A stretch of DNA of 64,000 nucleotides from Propionibacterium sp. (GTDB lineage: Bacteria; Actinomycetota; Actinomycetes; Propionibacteriales; Propionibacteriaceae), in contig JAAYVB010000002.1 of the NCBI GenBank assembly GCA_012517405.1, positions 186,001-250,000 on the forward strand. Direction: 5' to 3'. The notes beneath the pieces were generated by a model. The model did no database searches. It saw only the letters and a program-made list of their open reading frames with translations, and had not been told where the DNA came from. Made by a program: the position numbers and the translations under genes. Position 1 is the stretch's first letter. Every line of letters begins with the position of its first letter. Shown here one piece after another: positions 44,530 through 52,546 of this stretch.

Positions 44530-47037
44530 CTACTCCGGCTTCGTGCTCATCAGCAGGGCGTTCCAGGACCCCGCAGAGTTCTTGATGTTGGACTCGGTGG
44601 CGAACATGTAGCGCCAGACCCCGAAGTCGTCCTCGTCGCGGACGGCGCGGGCCCAGGTCTCGGCAGCCGCCTTCTTGCGGAGCACATCGGCGTCGTTGGC
44701 GTTCTTGTCTGCCTTGCCCTCGATGAGCCACCTCACGCCCTTAGTGTCGATGGCGATGAAGTCGGGGAAGTAGTTCCCGTCCGTGGTGGGGATGAACGCC
44801 TGGCCGTTGGTGTAGAGGCGAACCCACCATTCGATGTTCGGGTCCTGGTCCATGAGCAGGGCCAGTTCCCACTCGGTGGTTCCGGCATCGAAGGAGGCGA
44901 TGGGCATGACGTTCTTGCCCCAGCCGGTGTACTGGAGTCCCTTGGTGAACTTGGTCACGTTGTAGGCGTTGGCGGTCTGGTCCGAGATCACCACAGGCTC
45001 CAGCGGGAGAGTGATCTTCACGAACTCGTACGCCTCCTGCCGCTTGCGGTTGGCGATGTGGGTGCGGATCATCTGCCGCAGCCCCTCGGCGGCTTGCTGG
45101 CGGCGGATGCGTCCCCACTCGGCGGTCTGCTCGGGATCGGTCACGCCCGCCCCCTTCAAGAACGCCTTCACCAGGCGCTTGGCTGCGTTCTTGCTCGCCT
45201 TCTCCTGCGGAACCTCTGGCTGTTGCATGATCAGTGAGACCAGTTCGTCTCGAACGATGTCCAGCCCCGCCAGCGCCTGCTGTGCCTCTTCGTGGGCCTC
45301 GGGCGTGCGGATGATCTGGATGTCGGTTCCCGTGCGCTTGGCAGTGAGGGCGTCGCGGAAGAGGAACGTGGGGACCTCGTTGATGAAGGCCGTCCCAGCA
45401 GCCTCCGCGTCGCCGTCGGGGACTTCGGCCAGGCTGAACGGCGAGTACACCAGGCGAGCCTCACGGCGAGGGAAGGTGATCTGCGGGGCGTTCTCGACGC
45501 GCGAGCGGGTCTCGGGGCCCTTGATCTGGGTTCGGCTCTCGGTCTCCTGGAAGGTCAGACCGGGCTCTGGCCCGTGGCCGTCCTCCTCGGTGTCCTCGTG
45601 TCCGAAGAAGTCGAACAGGGTCTGCTGACCGGGGGCCGGGTCCAGGCTGCTGCGGCCTCCCTGCCCGCCCACCGTGTCGGTCGAACCGACCTGCTCGGAG
45701 TCGGCCATCGGGTCCAACGGCTGGGAGTGGTCCACCTCAGCGGTCGTGGCGGCTCCCTGCTCGTCCACCTCCACTGCCGTGCTGGGCAGTTGGATGCGCT
45801 GTCGCAGGACGTCCTTCTGGGCCAGCAGTTGCTGGTAGGAGTCGTGGGCCACCAAGTCCACCTGGTCCACGTTCGCGATCCCGGTGCGCTTGCCGAAGGG
45901 CAGCCGTAGTCCTCGGCCCAGAATCTGTTCGGTGAGGGTCTGCGAGGCCAACTTCCGCAGGGCCACGATGACGGCGATATTCTTCACGTCCCAGCCCTCG
46001 CGGAGCATGTTCACACTCACGATGGCTCGGATCGGGGAGTCGGGTTCCTCGACCTTGGCCAGCGCCTCTAGCGCTACGTCCGAAGACTCCGACGTGATCT
46101 CCAACACCTGCGACCCGTCCCCGATCATGCCGCTCTGGGCCAGAATCCCGCCCACCTCCTTGGCATGGCCAATGCTCTGGCACACCACGAACAGCACAGG
46201 CTTCACCCGTGGGGCGTCCGGGTCGGTCTCCTGGTAGGCGCTGTAGGCGATCTCCTTGTTGCGCAGCAACTGGCACGCATCCCGCAACTGGGTGCGTTCG
46301 TCCTTGGTGCCGTCCTTGCGGTAGACGATGACCGGCACCTTCACGTGCCCGTCCGCGATGGCCTCACCCAGCGTGTACTGGAACACGATCTTGGAGTAGT
46401 CGGCACGGTCGGGAGTCGCGGTCAGCCCCACCAGCGCAACCGGGTTGAGGTCACGGATCGCTGCCGAGAACGCCTTGGCCTTCTCATGGTAGACGTGATG
46501 CTCGTCAGCGATGACGAACAGGTCATCGGCGTCTTCCAGGTGGGAGTACAAGGCCGCTCCCAGATTCTCGTCCTCGTCGCGAACCTTCCGGCTCACCTTG
46601 TCGCTCGGACGGATCAACTGCTGCACGTTGAAGACGAACACCTTCAACCGACGCGGATCGCGCAGGACCGTACCCACGCTGGCCGCCTGGAAGTTGTCCG
46701 GCGTCACGACGATCGGCTGAATGTCGGCTCCCGGGACGTACTTGGCCGAGGCCGCATCGAAGTTGGCCAGCGTCTTGCGCTGGATCGTGGACCCAGGGGT
46801 CACCACCAACACGTGCCGGACACCCTGCTGGGCGAGGTACTCGATGAGGGAGGACATGAGGAATGTCTTGCCCACACCCGTGGCCAAATCAGCCACCATC
46901 TCCTGATAGCCCAGCCCGCCATCTGCAATCCGCTTCACGATCTCGGTGAGAGCGTCCTGGTTGGGCTTGCGCAGGTCGAAGCGTGCTGCGATCTCCTCGA
47001 TCAGGGCCTCGTCGTACGTGATCTCCACAGCAGCCAT
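44530..47037 (-). CDS. Type III restriction enzyme, Res subunit
   Basis: An 835-aa SF2 helicase-nuclease. Helicase motifs are ATGVGKTFLMSSLIEYLA (Walker A), VIADEHHVYHEKAK (DEAD-like), GLTATPDRADYS (motif III) and NMLREGWDVKNIAVIVALRKL (motif V/VI). The end of the protein carries a PD-(D/E)xK-like nuclease region GNYFPDFIAIDTKGVRWLIEGKADKNAND. Type III Res cleaves DNA between two head-to-head unmethylated sites with Mod. It starts 1 nt after the mod stop, a usual mod-res arrangement. Confidence 0.92.
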   Translation of the reverse strand: MAAVEITYDEALIEEIAARFDLRKPNQDALTEIVKRIADGGLGYQEMVADLATGVGKTFLMSSLIEYLAQQGVRHVLVVTPGSTIQRKTLANFDAASAKYVPGADIQPIVVTPDNFQAASVGTVLRDPRRLKVFVFNVQQLIRPSDKVSRKVRDEDENLGAALYSHLEDADDLFVIADEHHVYHEKAKAFSAAIRDLNPVALVGLTATPDRADYSKIVFQYTLGEAIADGHVKVPVIVYRKDGTKDERTQLRDACQLLRNKEIAYSAYQETDPDAPRVKPVLFVVCQSIGHAKEVGGILAQSGMIGDGSQVLEITSESSDVALEALAKVEEPDSPIRAIVSVNMLREGWDVKNIAVIVALRKLASQTLTEQILGRGLRLPFGKRTGIANVDQVDLVAHDSYQQLLAQKDVLRQRIQLPSTAVEVDEQGAATTAEVDHSQPLDPMADSEQVGSTDTVGGQGGRSSLDPAPGQQTLFDFFGHEDTEEDGHGPEPGLTFQETESRTQIKGPETRSRVENAPQITFPRREARLVYSPFSLAEVPDGDAEAAGTAFINEVPTFLFRDALTAKRTGTDIQIIRTPEAHEEAQQALAGLDIVRDELVSLIMQQPEVPQEKASKNAAKRLVKAFLKGAGVTDPEQTAEWGRIRRQQAAEGLRQMIRTHIANRKRQEAYEFVKITLPLEPVVISDQTANAYNVTKFTKGLQYTGWGKNVMPIASFDAGTTEWELALLMDQDPNIEWWVRLYTNGQAFIPTTDGNYFPDFIAIDTKGVRWLIEGKADKNANDADVLRKKAAAETWARAVRDEDDFGVWRYMFATESNIKNSAGSWNALLMSTKPE

Positions 47038-47038
47038 G

Positions 47039-49087
47039 TCAGTTCACCGTCGCCTTCGGGAAGATGTCACCGGGGGCCTTCTTGATCCTCGACCCCGGAG
47101 ACAGGGAACGGAGCAACGCGTCCGCCTCAGGAACCACGCCCTTGCCCACGATCACGGCACGCTCGTTGTCGGCCAAGTTCTCCACCACCGTGCGGACAAC
47201 CGTCTCATCCACCACACCGTCGATCACCGCCAAGCGCTGCCGCCGCCGCACCCCGCAGAAGACCGGGTGCTCCGGCGTCAGCGTGAACTCCAACTGACCA
47301 GCGATGGCCTTGGACCACGCACCGTTTGTGGCTTCGGCGGAGAGATAGACCTCGCCGTCCTCGTCGTCCACCTCGTACATCGACGGCCCCATCTTGGCCA
47401 CGGTGAAACCGCCGCCGCCGTTCCACTGGACGGTCTTCTCGTCCCGGGTGCGCGTTGCATCCCGCAGAGCCTTGACGGTCGCGGTGTCCACGCCATCAAC
47501 GGCCTTCAGGACGCGCCCCAAGTAGGTGTTGAACCTCTGCGCCTCGTCCGGCGTGAGGTTCTCGGGGAGGCCATCGACAGCCACCCGCTCAGTCAGGATC
47601 GTCACGCCTCCCGGGTCATCACCGCTCGCCACCTTGGTGAGTCGCGGCAGAACGAACTTCCTCGCCGTGTCTTCCTGCAACTCGACGGTGATCCATCGCC
47701 GCCCCATCTTGTGGGCGACCGCAGCAGTGGTGCCGGACCCCGCGAAGAAGTCGAGAACCAGGTCTCCAGGCAGCGTGGCAACTTGGAGAACGCGATTCAA
47801 CAGGCGCTCGGGCTTGGGGGTAGCGAAAGGGATCACGCCCGGGAACAAGCGCTTGAGTTCCGCCTTGGCCTCACGGTTATGCCCTGTCTCCGCATTCGAC
47901 CACCAAGTTGACGGCACCTGACCAACGCTCGGCACGTAGGACTTCCTTCCCAACCCGCCCGTACCGTTCGAGCGCAAGACAACCCTCGGCCATGACCCAC
48001 GGGCAAGGCGTTCACGAGCCGAAGCAGCAGCCTGGGTCAAGGGAACCGACAGCATGATCGCACGCACTCCCGACCGCACTTGTCCCGGGGAAACGCCACA
48101 GAGCCCAGCCCGTGTCTCCTCGTCCTGGAGGTCCACTAGTTCGTAGGGGGCGTACTCATTCATGATGTCGAGGAGTTGGCCTTGGTCCGTCCACCAGCAT
48201 CGTCCGCGTGCCGGGTAGTGCAGGGCCCCCGTGATGGGATGTTGAATGGCAAACACCATTCCTTGGTGGGTTCGTGCGCCAGGAGCGCTCGGATTGTCGT
48301 CGAACCACGCATTGGGGTCCCCATCAGGACTGGAGAACCGTGCATCCATTGCCGCACTTCTGGGCAAGCGATTCGGCTGCCAACTGCCCACCCTGTAGAC
48401 CAACAGAGTGTCGTGGTCGCTCGACAGACCTTTGGCGTCGTTGCGTGTTGAATCGGCCTTCTGCCAGACGACTTGTCCGACCGCGTTCTCGGGACCGAAC
48501 TCTTCATCGAGAAGCACTCGCATCCGATGCACCTCGGCGTCATCGAGGTGAACCCACACTGAAGCGTCAGGGGAAAGGAGCGGCTTGATGTCGCGGATGC
48601 GGTCGCGCATCATCGTCAGCCAGATCGAGTGCTCCAACTGATCTGCGTAGTGCTCGAAGGTCTGTTCGGTGTTGAACGGTGGGTCGATGTAGACCAACTT
48701 CACCTGGCCCGCGTACTTGTCGTGGTACTCCGGGATCGTTGCCAGTGAGCGAAGAGCGTCGCCCGAGTCTCCGATGATCAGCAGGTTCTCGTTCGCTCCA
48801 GTAGGGCCGTCGACCTCTCCGACTTGTTCCAGCACCTCGATGGACTTCACCTCGCGGGCACGCGGGTCGTCAGGGTCAACCCATGCGTAGTCGTACTTGC
48901 CCTCCTCCACAGGGATCAGGGCGGAGTCCTTGCCCATCCACGTGAGTTCGAGCCTGCCCTTGGGGGTGCGCTTCATCTGCCCTGCCTTGCGGTGCGGTTC
49001 GCGATCAGTCCAGTCCAGCCCCATCGTATTTCGGCAGGGCTGGGGCTGCGGCGGGACTCGCGGGCCCGGTGAGGACACCTCACCCAT
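47039..49087 (-). CDS. Type III DNA methyltransferase, Mod subunit (adenine-specific)
   Basis: A 682-aa N6-adenine methyltransferase of the beta class. Motif IV is VKLVYIDPPFNTEQTFEHY (about residue 135) and the later SAM-binding motif I is LVLDFFAGSGTTAAVAHKMGRRWITVEL, the order typical of type III Mods. The middle part is the variable target-recognition region. The start at 49087 has GGGAGA upstream and lies 15 nt after the winged-helix gene; starts at 49024 or 48976 remain possible. Recognition sequence unknown. Confidence 0.92.
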   Translation of the reverse strand: MGEVSSPGPRVPPQPQPCRNTMGLDWTDREPHRKAGQMKRTPKGRLELTWMGKDSALIPVEEGKYDYAWVDPDDPRAREVKSIEVLEQVGEVDGPTGANENLLIIGDSGDALRSLATIPEYHDKYAGQVKLVYIDPPFNTEQTFEHYADQLEHSIWLTMMRDRIRDIKPLLSPDASVWVHLDDAEVHRMRVLLDEEFGPENAVGQVVWQKADSTRNDAKGLSSDHDTLLVYRVGSWQPNRLPRSAAMDARFSSPDGDPNAWFDDNPSAPGARTHQGMVFAIQHPITGALHYPARGRCWWTDQGQLLDIMNEYAPYELVDLQDEETRAGLCGVSPGQVRSGVRAIMLSVPLTQAAASARERLARGSWPRVVLRSNGTGGLGRKSYVPSVGQVPSTWWSNAETGHNREAKAELKRLFPGVIPFATPKPERLLNRVLQVATLPGDLVLDFFAGSGTTAAVAHKMGRRWITVELQEDTARKFVLPRLTKVASGDDPGGVTILTERVAVDGLPENLTPDEAQRFNTYLGRVLKAVDGVDTATVKALRDATRTRDEKTVQWNGGGGFTVAKMGPSMYEVDDEDGEVYLSAEATNGAWSKAIAGQLEFTLTPEHPVFCGVRRRQRLAVIDGVVDETVVRTVVENLADNERAVIVGKGVVPEADALLRSLSPGSRIKKAPGDIFPKATVN

Positions 49088-49102
49088 CTCTCCCGCTTCG
49101 TC

Positions 49103-50170
49103 TCAGTCACTGCGCCCAGCCTCTCGCTCCTGGCGGACTTCGGTGCCGAGTTGGAACCCGAAGCGCAGGACGTCGATGGGTCGATGCAGCACCAACTTGC
49201 CTTGGGCTGCCAGTTCAGTGCGGACGAGACGAGCAGCGATCTCCTCCAGCACGTCGGAGTTCCTCAGCGTCCGGTCACCGACCCACAGGCCAAGTCCGAC
49301 GACCACTCGCGGGATTTCCCAGCCCTGACCCAAGAGCGTTCGGATACCGCGCTCGATCTCGAAGCGCTTGTTCCGCTTGCGCACTTCCTGTTGGCCATCC
49401 GGGGTCAACGCCTTGGCCAAGAAGTCCACGACCTCCTCGGCACTGGACAGGTCATCCCAAGACACCGCCCCGAGATGATCCTCAGCGGCACCGCCGCGAG
49501 GAGGGGGAGGTGCCAGGAAGTTTCGCTTCTCCTGGAGAGTCTTCTTCTGGGAGTTCTCCTTCTTAGGGCGGTTCCTGGGGCCCGGCACTTCCCCAACTCC
49601 CGGTTCCTGGAGCCCGTCACCTGCGTACTCCCGGTTCCCAGGGCCCGGCACTTCTTGCTCGGAGCCCGAAAGTCCCGGTCCCCAGGAACCGGGACTTTCC
49701 TCCAGAAGGACCCGCGTCCAGACACGAAAGGGCCCGCGCAGGTCCACCGTGAGAGGTGCCCCGACCTCGCGCGCGACTGATGCCACCCGAGCGGGCTTGA
49801 CATTGCCAGGGTGCTGGACCGACTCGACCACGACGTACCCCGCCTTGCGCAGAGCGCTGATGGCCTTGCGGACCCCTTCGGCAGAGGCAGTCTCCGTCGC
49901 CCCGGTTCGAGACGACTCCCAGCGGATGTTCTCGGCCAACTGCGCCCACGTCACCACCTGTGAACCGCCGTCCTCCCAGGTCTGCGTGATGGCCCACAGC
50001 AGGCAACCGACCTGCTTCGCCAATGGAGGGAGCCGCGTGTCTCGCATGATCGCGATGATCTGCGCGCGTGTGCCAATCAGACGATGGAGGACCTCGCTGC
50101 CCTCATCGCTTTGGTGTGGCGACGCGTCGGTTGGGTCCTTCGCCTGGTCACTTCCAAGTGCTACATTCAT
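49103..50170 (-). CDS. Winged-helix protein, possible replication or regulatory factor
   Basis: A 355-aa protein. Residues about 30-125 form a DnaD/Rep-like winged helix (IIAIMRDTRLPPLAKQVGCLLWAITQTW and AEGVRKAISALRKAGYVVVESVQ). A long Gly/Pro-rich linker with repeated VPGPGNRE-like stretches follows, then a helical C-terminal region (VRKRNKRFEIERGIRTLLGQGWEIPRVVVGLGLW). No exact family recognised; the layout resembles initiator-like helix-turn-helix proteins of actinobacterial mobile elements. It is upstream of mod in the same direction. Confidence 0.6.
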   Translation of the reverse strand: MNVALGSDQAKDPTDASPHQSDEGSEVLHRLIGTRAQIIAIMRDTRLPPLAKQVGCLLWAITQTWEDGGSQVVTWAQLAENIRWESSRTGATETASAEGVRKAISALRKAGYVVVESVQHPGNVKPARVASVAREVGAPLTVDLRGPFRVWTRVLLEESPGSWGPGLSGSEQEVPGPGNREYAGDGLQEPGVGEVPGPRNRPKKENSQKKTLQEKRNFLAPPPPRGGAAEDHLGAVSWDDLSSAEEVVDFLAKALTPDGQQEVRKRNKRFEIERGIRTLLGQGWEIPRVVVGLGLWVGDRTLRNSDVLEEIAARLVRTELAAQGKLVLHRPIDVLRFGFQLGTEVRQEREAGRSD

Positions 50171-50193
50171 TGTGTCCTCACATCATGGACTTC

Positions 50194-50240
50194 AACGAAG
50201 CGCCCCCGGTAGCCGCCAAGCATTCAGGGGGCGCTTCGTT
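50194..50240. terminator. Terminator between the RHH gene and the winged-helix gene
   Basis: AACGAAGCGCCCCC (50194-50207) pairs perfectly with GGGGGCGCTTCGTT (50227-50240), a 14-bp stem with a 19-nt loop. It directly follows the small RHH gene on the minus strand. Confidence 0.8.
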
Positions 50241-50243
50241 CTG

Positions 50244-50441
50244 CTATCGCTTGGGCTGCTTCTTGGTCGTGCGCTTCTCCAGCGCTTCCGTGAGCAGCAT
50301 GCCCATCTGGGCCGACAAGGTGCGCCGCCCCTCCCGAGCCATATCTCGGAGTTGATCGAGTTGTGCTTGCGTGAGCGGCACGCTCCTGCGCGTGACAACA
50401 TCCGGGGGCGTTGACGTGACTACATGCGGGCCCTTCGGCAT
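50244..50441 (-). CDS. Ribbon-helix-helix regulator
   Basis: A 65-aa basic protein. VTRRSVPLTQAQLDQLRDMAREGRRTLSAQMGMLLTEALEKRTTKK fits a CopG/Arc-like ribbon-helix-helix fold with a short beta strand and two helices. AGAAGGGA precedes ATG 50441. A terminator follows. Likely a DNA-binding regulator of the island; no toxin gene is directly next to it on the same strand. Confidence 0.7.
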   Translation of the reverse strand: MPKGPHVVTSTPPDVVTRRSVPLTQAQLDQLRDMAREGRRTLSAQMGMLLTEALEKRTTKKQPKR

Positions 50442-50689
50442 GGCAAGTTCCCTTCTGACGTGACTGCTTCAGGAATCACGATATGCACATGACAAGGGTG
50501 ATTCATGCGTGGAACTCCTTATCCAGCAGTGTCTGCGGGAATGCACAAGAGTCAACCGGAAGAACATGAACGCGATTTCTCGGCGGTGAAGGCCAGAAAA
50601 TCAGTGGCGGCGTTTCAGCGTGTCGCTGTATCAGTTACTCGCCGGTCGGGCCCACCCACCCTCAGCACCACCTCGGGCAAGATGGCCTC

Positions 50690-51532
50690 GTGCAGGTTCA
50701 CGAGTTCTACGAGGACGACCCCGATGCCCCAGCCGACGGCTGGGGAGCCGATCCCCAACTGGACATCGACCTGCTCAACCGCCTGGCACGTGGCCCCGTT
50801 CCGGGGGATGACGACTTGGCGACGGCCATCGCTCTGACGCGAGAGACCCACCACCAGTTCGAGCAGTTCGGTACCAGTGGAGGCCAGCGCTGGAACACCG
50901 AGCAGTCACGCGTCGCCTTGCGTGCGCTACGCCTCACGCTGGAGCGGCACGGCATTCAACTCAACGTGCCTTGGCGCGACTTCGACGGCTTCTACTCGCA
51001 CTGGATCGAGCAGGACTGCAAGGGATCATGGAAGAAACGGCGTGACCTCCTGTCCACGTACTTCGCTCCCGTCACCGAGGCGCTGGAGCACATCGAGGAA
51101 GACCAGTTCCGGGCCGAGTTGGCTGAAGGTATCTCGCCGCGTCCGGTGACAGGCTGGGCGCGAGTGGACGAGGAGATCAGCCAACTCCGGCTCCGCTTCC
51201 GCAGTGCGTCCACGGTCCAGGACTACAAGGACGCGGGCAACCGCTGCGTCGGAGTCCTGGAGGCTCTCAGTGCGACCGTCTACGACCCAGCGAGACACTG
51301 CCCCGCAGGAGCCACGGAACCGCCAGTCGACAAGACTGACGTCCGCATTGGTGCCTACATCGAGGACCGGCTGCCCGGGCACGCCCACGAGGAGTTGCGC
51401 GGGCTGGTCAAAAAGACCTCCGCCTTCGCCCACAAGGTCAAGCACTCACCGAAGGCGGATCGCCTGAGCGCGGGGCTCGCGGGGGACGCGGTGATCATGC
51501 TGGCGCAACTGCTCAGACGCCTAGCGGAGTGA
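50690..51532 (+). CDS. Hypothetical helical protein, possibly HEPN-like at its C-terminus
   Basis: A 280-aa soluble protein (GTG 50690). The N-terminus is acidic; the middle region has WRDFDGFYSHWIEQDCKGSWKKRRDLLSTYFAPVTEAL, and the C-terminus (VRIGAYIEDRLPGHAHEELRGLVKKTSAFAHKVKHSPKADRLSAGLAGDAVIMLAQLLRRL) is a helical bundle that ends like HEPN or abortive-infection proteins, with a Lys/His-rich loop. This likeness is an impression only. It stands alone on the plus strand between two minus-strand regulator genes. Confidence 0.6.
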   Translation: MQVHEFYEDDPDAPADGWGADPQLDIDLLNRLARGPVPGDDDLATAIALTRETHHQFEQFGTSGGQRWNTEQSRVALRALRLTLERHGIQLNVPWRDFDGFYSHWIEQDCKGSWKKRRDLLSTYFAPVTEALEHIEEDQFRAELAEGISPRPVTGWARVDEEISQLRLRFRSASTVQDYKDAGNRCVGVLEALSATVYDPARHCPAGATEPPVDKTDVRIGAYIEDRLPGHAHEELRGLVKKTSAFAHKVKHSPKADRLSAGLAGDAVIMLAQLLRRLAE

Positions 51533-51542
51533 GTCAACCCCG

Positions 51543-51968
51543 CTACTCCGGTTCTGTCTCGGTCCCAGCGAGCCGTGGCACGTCGGAGGGCACCCCGAAC
51601 GGGCGAACTCCCAGGAGGCGCTGCATGGTGGCGAAGTCCTCGACCTCCATGGGGCCGTCGCCCCGGAGGAGGCGGCGGAGGGAGTCGAGTCCGACGCGGC
51701 TGTCCACTGCGATGTCCTCCAGCGTGAGACCTCGGTAGGGCGCTCCTGAGCGGACCTGGAAGGCGACCGAGTGCTGCCAGCGCGCAGCGCGTTGCCGGTC
51801 CACCTCACGCCGGGCGGCAAGGACGGCCTCCCGCTCTTCACGCTCGGTGGGGAGAGCCTCGTTCAGGCGGGGGTTCCCCGACAGGGGACGCCACTGCACC
51901 TCCTCGAAACGCCCGAACGCCCCGGGCGTGACCAAGAAGTCCCGAGGACGCCAGCCGTACCGTGCCAT
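51543..51968 (-). CDS. Helix-turn-helix protein
   Basis: A 141-aa protein from ATG 51968 (MARYGWRPRDFLVTPGAFGRF). The C-terminal region YRGLTLEDIAVDSRVGLDSLRRLLRGDGPMEVEDFATMQRLLGV looks like an Xre-type HTH followed by a dimerisation tail. The middle is a Glu/Arg-rich helix. A run of imperfect repeats lies just upstream of its start (52004-52072), which could be its own operator. No precise family recognised. Confidence 0.55.
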   Translation of the reverse strand: MARYGWRPRDFLVTPGAFGRFEEVQWRPLSGNPRLNEALPTEREEREAVLAARREVDRQRAARWQHSVAFQVRSGAPYRGLTLEDIAVDSRVGLDSLRRLLRGDGPMEVEDFATMQRLLGVRPFGVPSDVPRLAGTETEPE

Positions 51969-52003
51969 AGCAACAACTGTAGAGAAGCACAAGCGCCGGT
52001 GGG

Positions 52004-52072
52004 AAGTTTCCTCCCACCGGAGGGAGGTTTGCTCCCGCCGGAGGGCGCGCGCTTCCCGCCGGAGGCTTGCGG
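52004..52072. repeat. Imperfect tandem repeat upstream of the HTH gene
   Basis: Three units of about 22-23 nt each share CTCCCGCCGGAGGG or near variants (TCCTCCCACCGGAGGG, TGCTCCCGCCGGAGGG, GCTTCCCGCCGGAGGC). The unit has an internal CTCC/GGAG dyad. Reiterated dyads at a promoter suggest cooperative repressor binding; iteron function is less likely because no initiator is adjacent. Confidence 0.55.
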
Positions 52073-52147
52073 TCCTGGAAATGAGGTATGGGTCGTCGTC
52101 ACGGTGAGAACGTGATCAATCGACCAAGACTCACTGAACTCACACGA

Positions 52148-52438
52148 TCAGTCTTCAGACAGGGCAACGGGCCCGTGCCAGAGGCGCGCCCCGAACCCTT
52201 GCTCCGTGCGCGCCACCGTCAAGGAATCCGGCCACGCGTCCCCAGCGAGGATGGCCTGCAAGGTCGAGTAGTCGACGCCCGCCACCTCTTTGGCCGTCGA
52301 GCGGATCGAACGACTGCCCATGGCTTCACGCAGAGCCACGACGTAGAGCCGGACCGACTCCACCACGGGGTCAGCGACTCGCTCATCGGGCCACGCAGCA
52401 CTGACCTCCCGGGGCTTGGGACGGCTCTTGCGCGGCAT
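52148..52438 (-). CDS. Helix-turn-helix regulator divergent to the recombinase operon
   Basis: A 96-aa basic protein (MPRKSRPKPREV start). The segment LYVVALREAMGSRSIRSTAKEVAGVDYSTLQAILAGDAWPDSLTVARTEQGFGARLW contains an Xre-like HTH with a recognition helix near DYSTLQAIL. It is transcribed away from the recombinase/transposase pair, and a 13-bp-arm palindrome covers the promoter of that pair, so it is a good candidate for the repressor. Confidence 0.65.
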   Translation of the reverse strand: MPRKSRPKPREVSAAWPDERVADPVVESVRLYVVALREAMGSRSIRSTAKEVAGVDYSTLQAILAGDAWPDSLTVARTEQGFGARLWHGPVALSED

Positions 52439-52490
52439 GACTCAACCGTACCGAATCTGACTGGCCACGATCCCGGCTCGCCTGGACTCG

Positions 52491-52532
52491 GTGGACCCTG
52501 TTATAGTAGTGACCGTAGTTACGGTCACTACT
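52491..52532 (+). promoter_or_regulatory. Promoter and palindromic operator of the recombinase-transposase operon
   Basis: GTGGACCCTGTTATAG (52491-52506) holds the presumed -10 TTATAG. It runs into a perfect palindrome AGTAGTGACCGTA-GT-TACGGTCACTACT (52505-52532, 13-bp arms). Any protein bound there would block transcription start. A GGAGGG ribosome site follows at once (52533-52538). Confidence 0.75.
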
Positions 52533-52546
52533 GGAGGGCGGTGCTC

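Noticed and set aside
50244-51532. RHH gene and hypothetical protein as a toxin-antitoxin pair
   Set aside because: The two genes are on opposite strands and 250 nt apart, unlike normal toxin-antitoxin operons.
51986-51993. AGCACAAG half-sites at 51986 and 55439 as extra operators of the 40125 regulator
   Set aside because: Only 8 nt and without the second arm; expected by chance in this much sequence.
52004-52072. Possible CRISPR-like array
   Set aside because: Units are adjacent without unique spacers, only three copies, and no cas gene is present.
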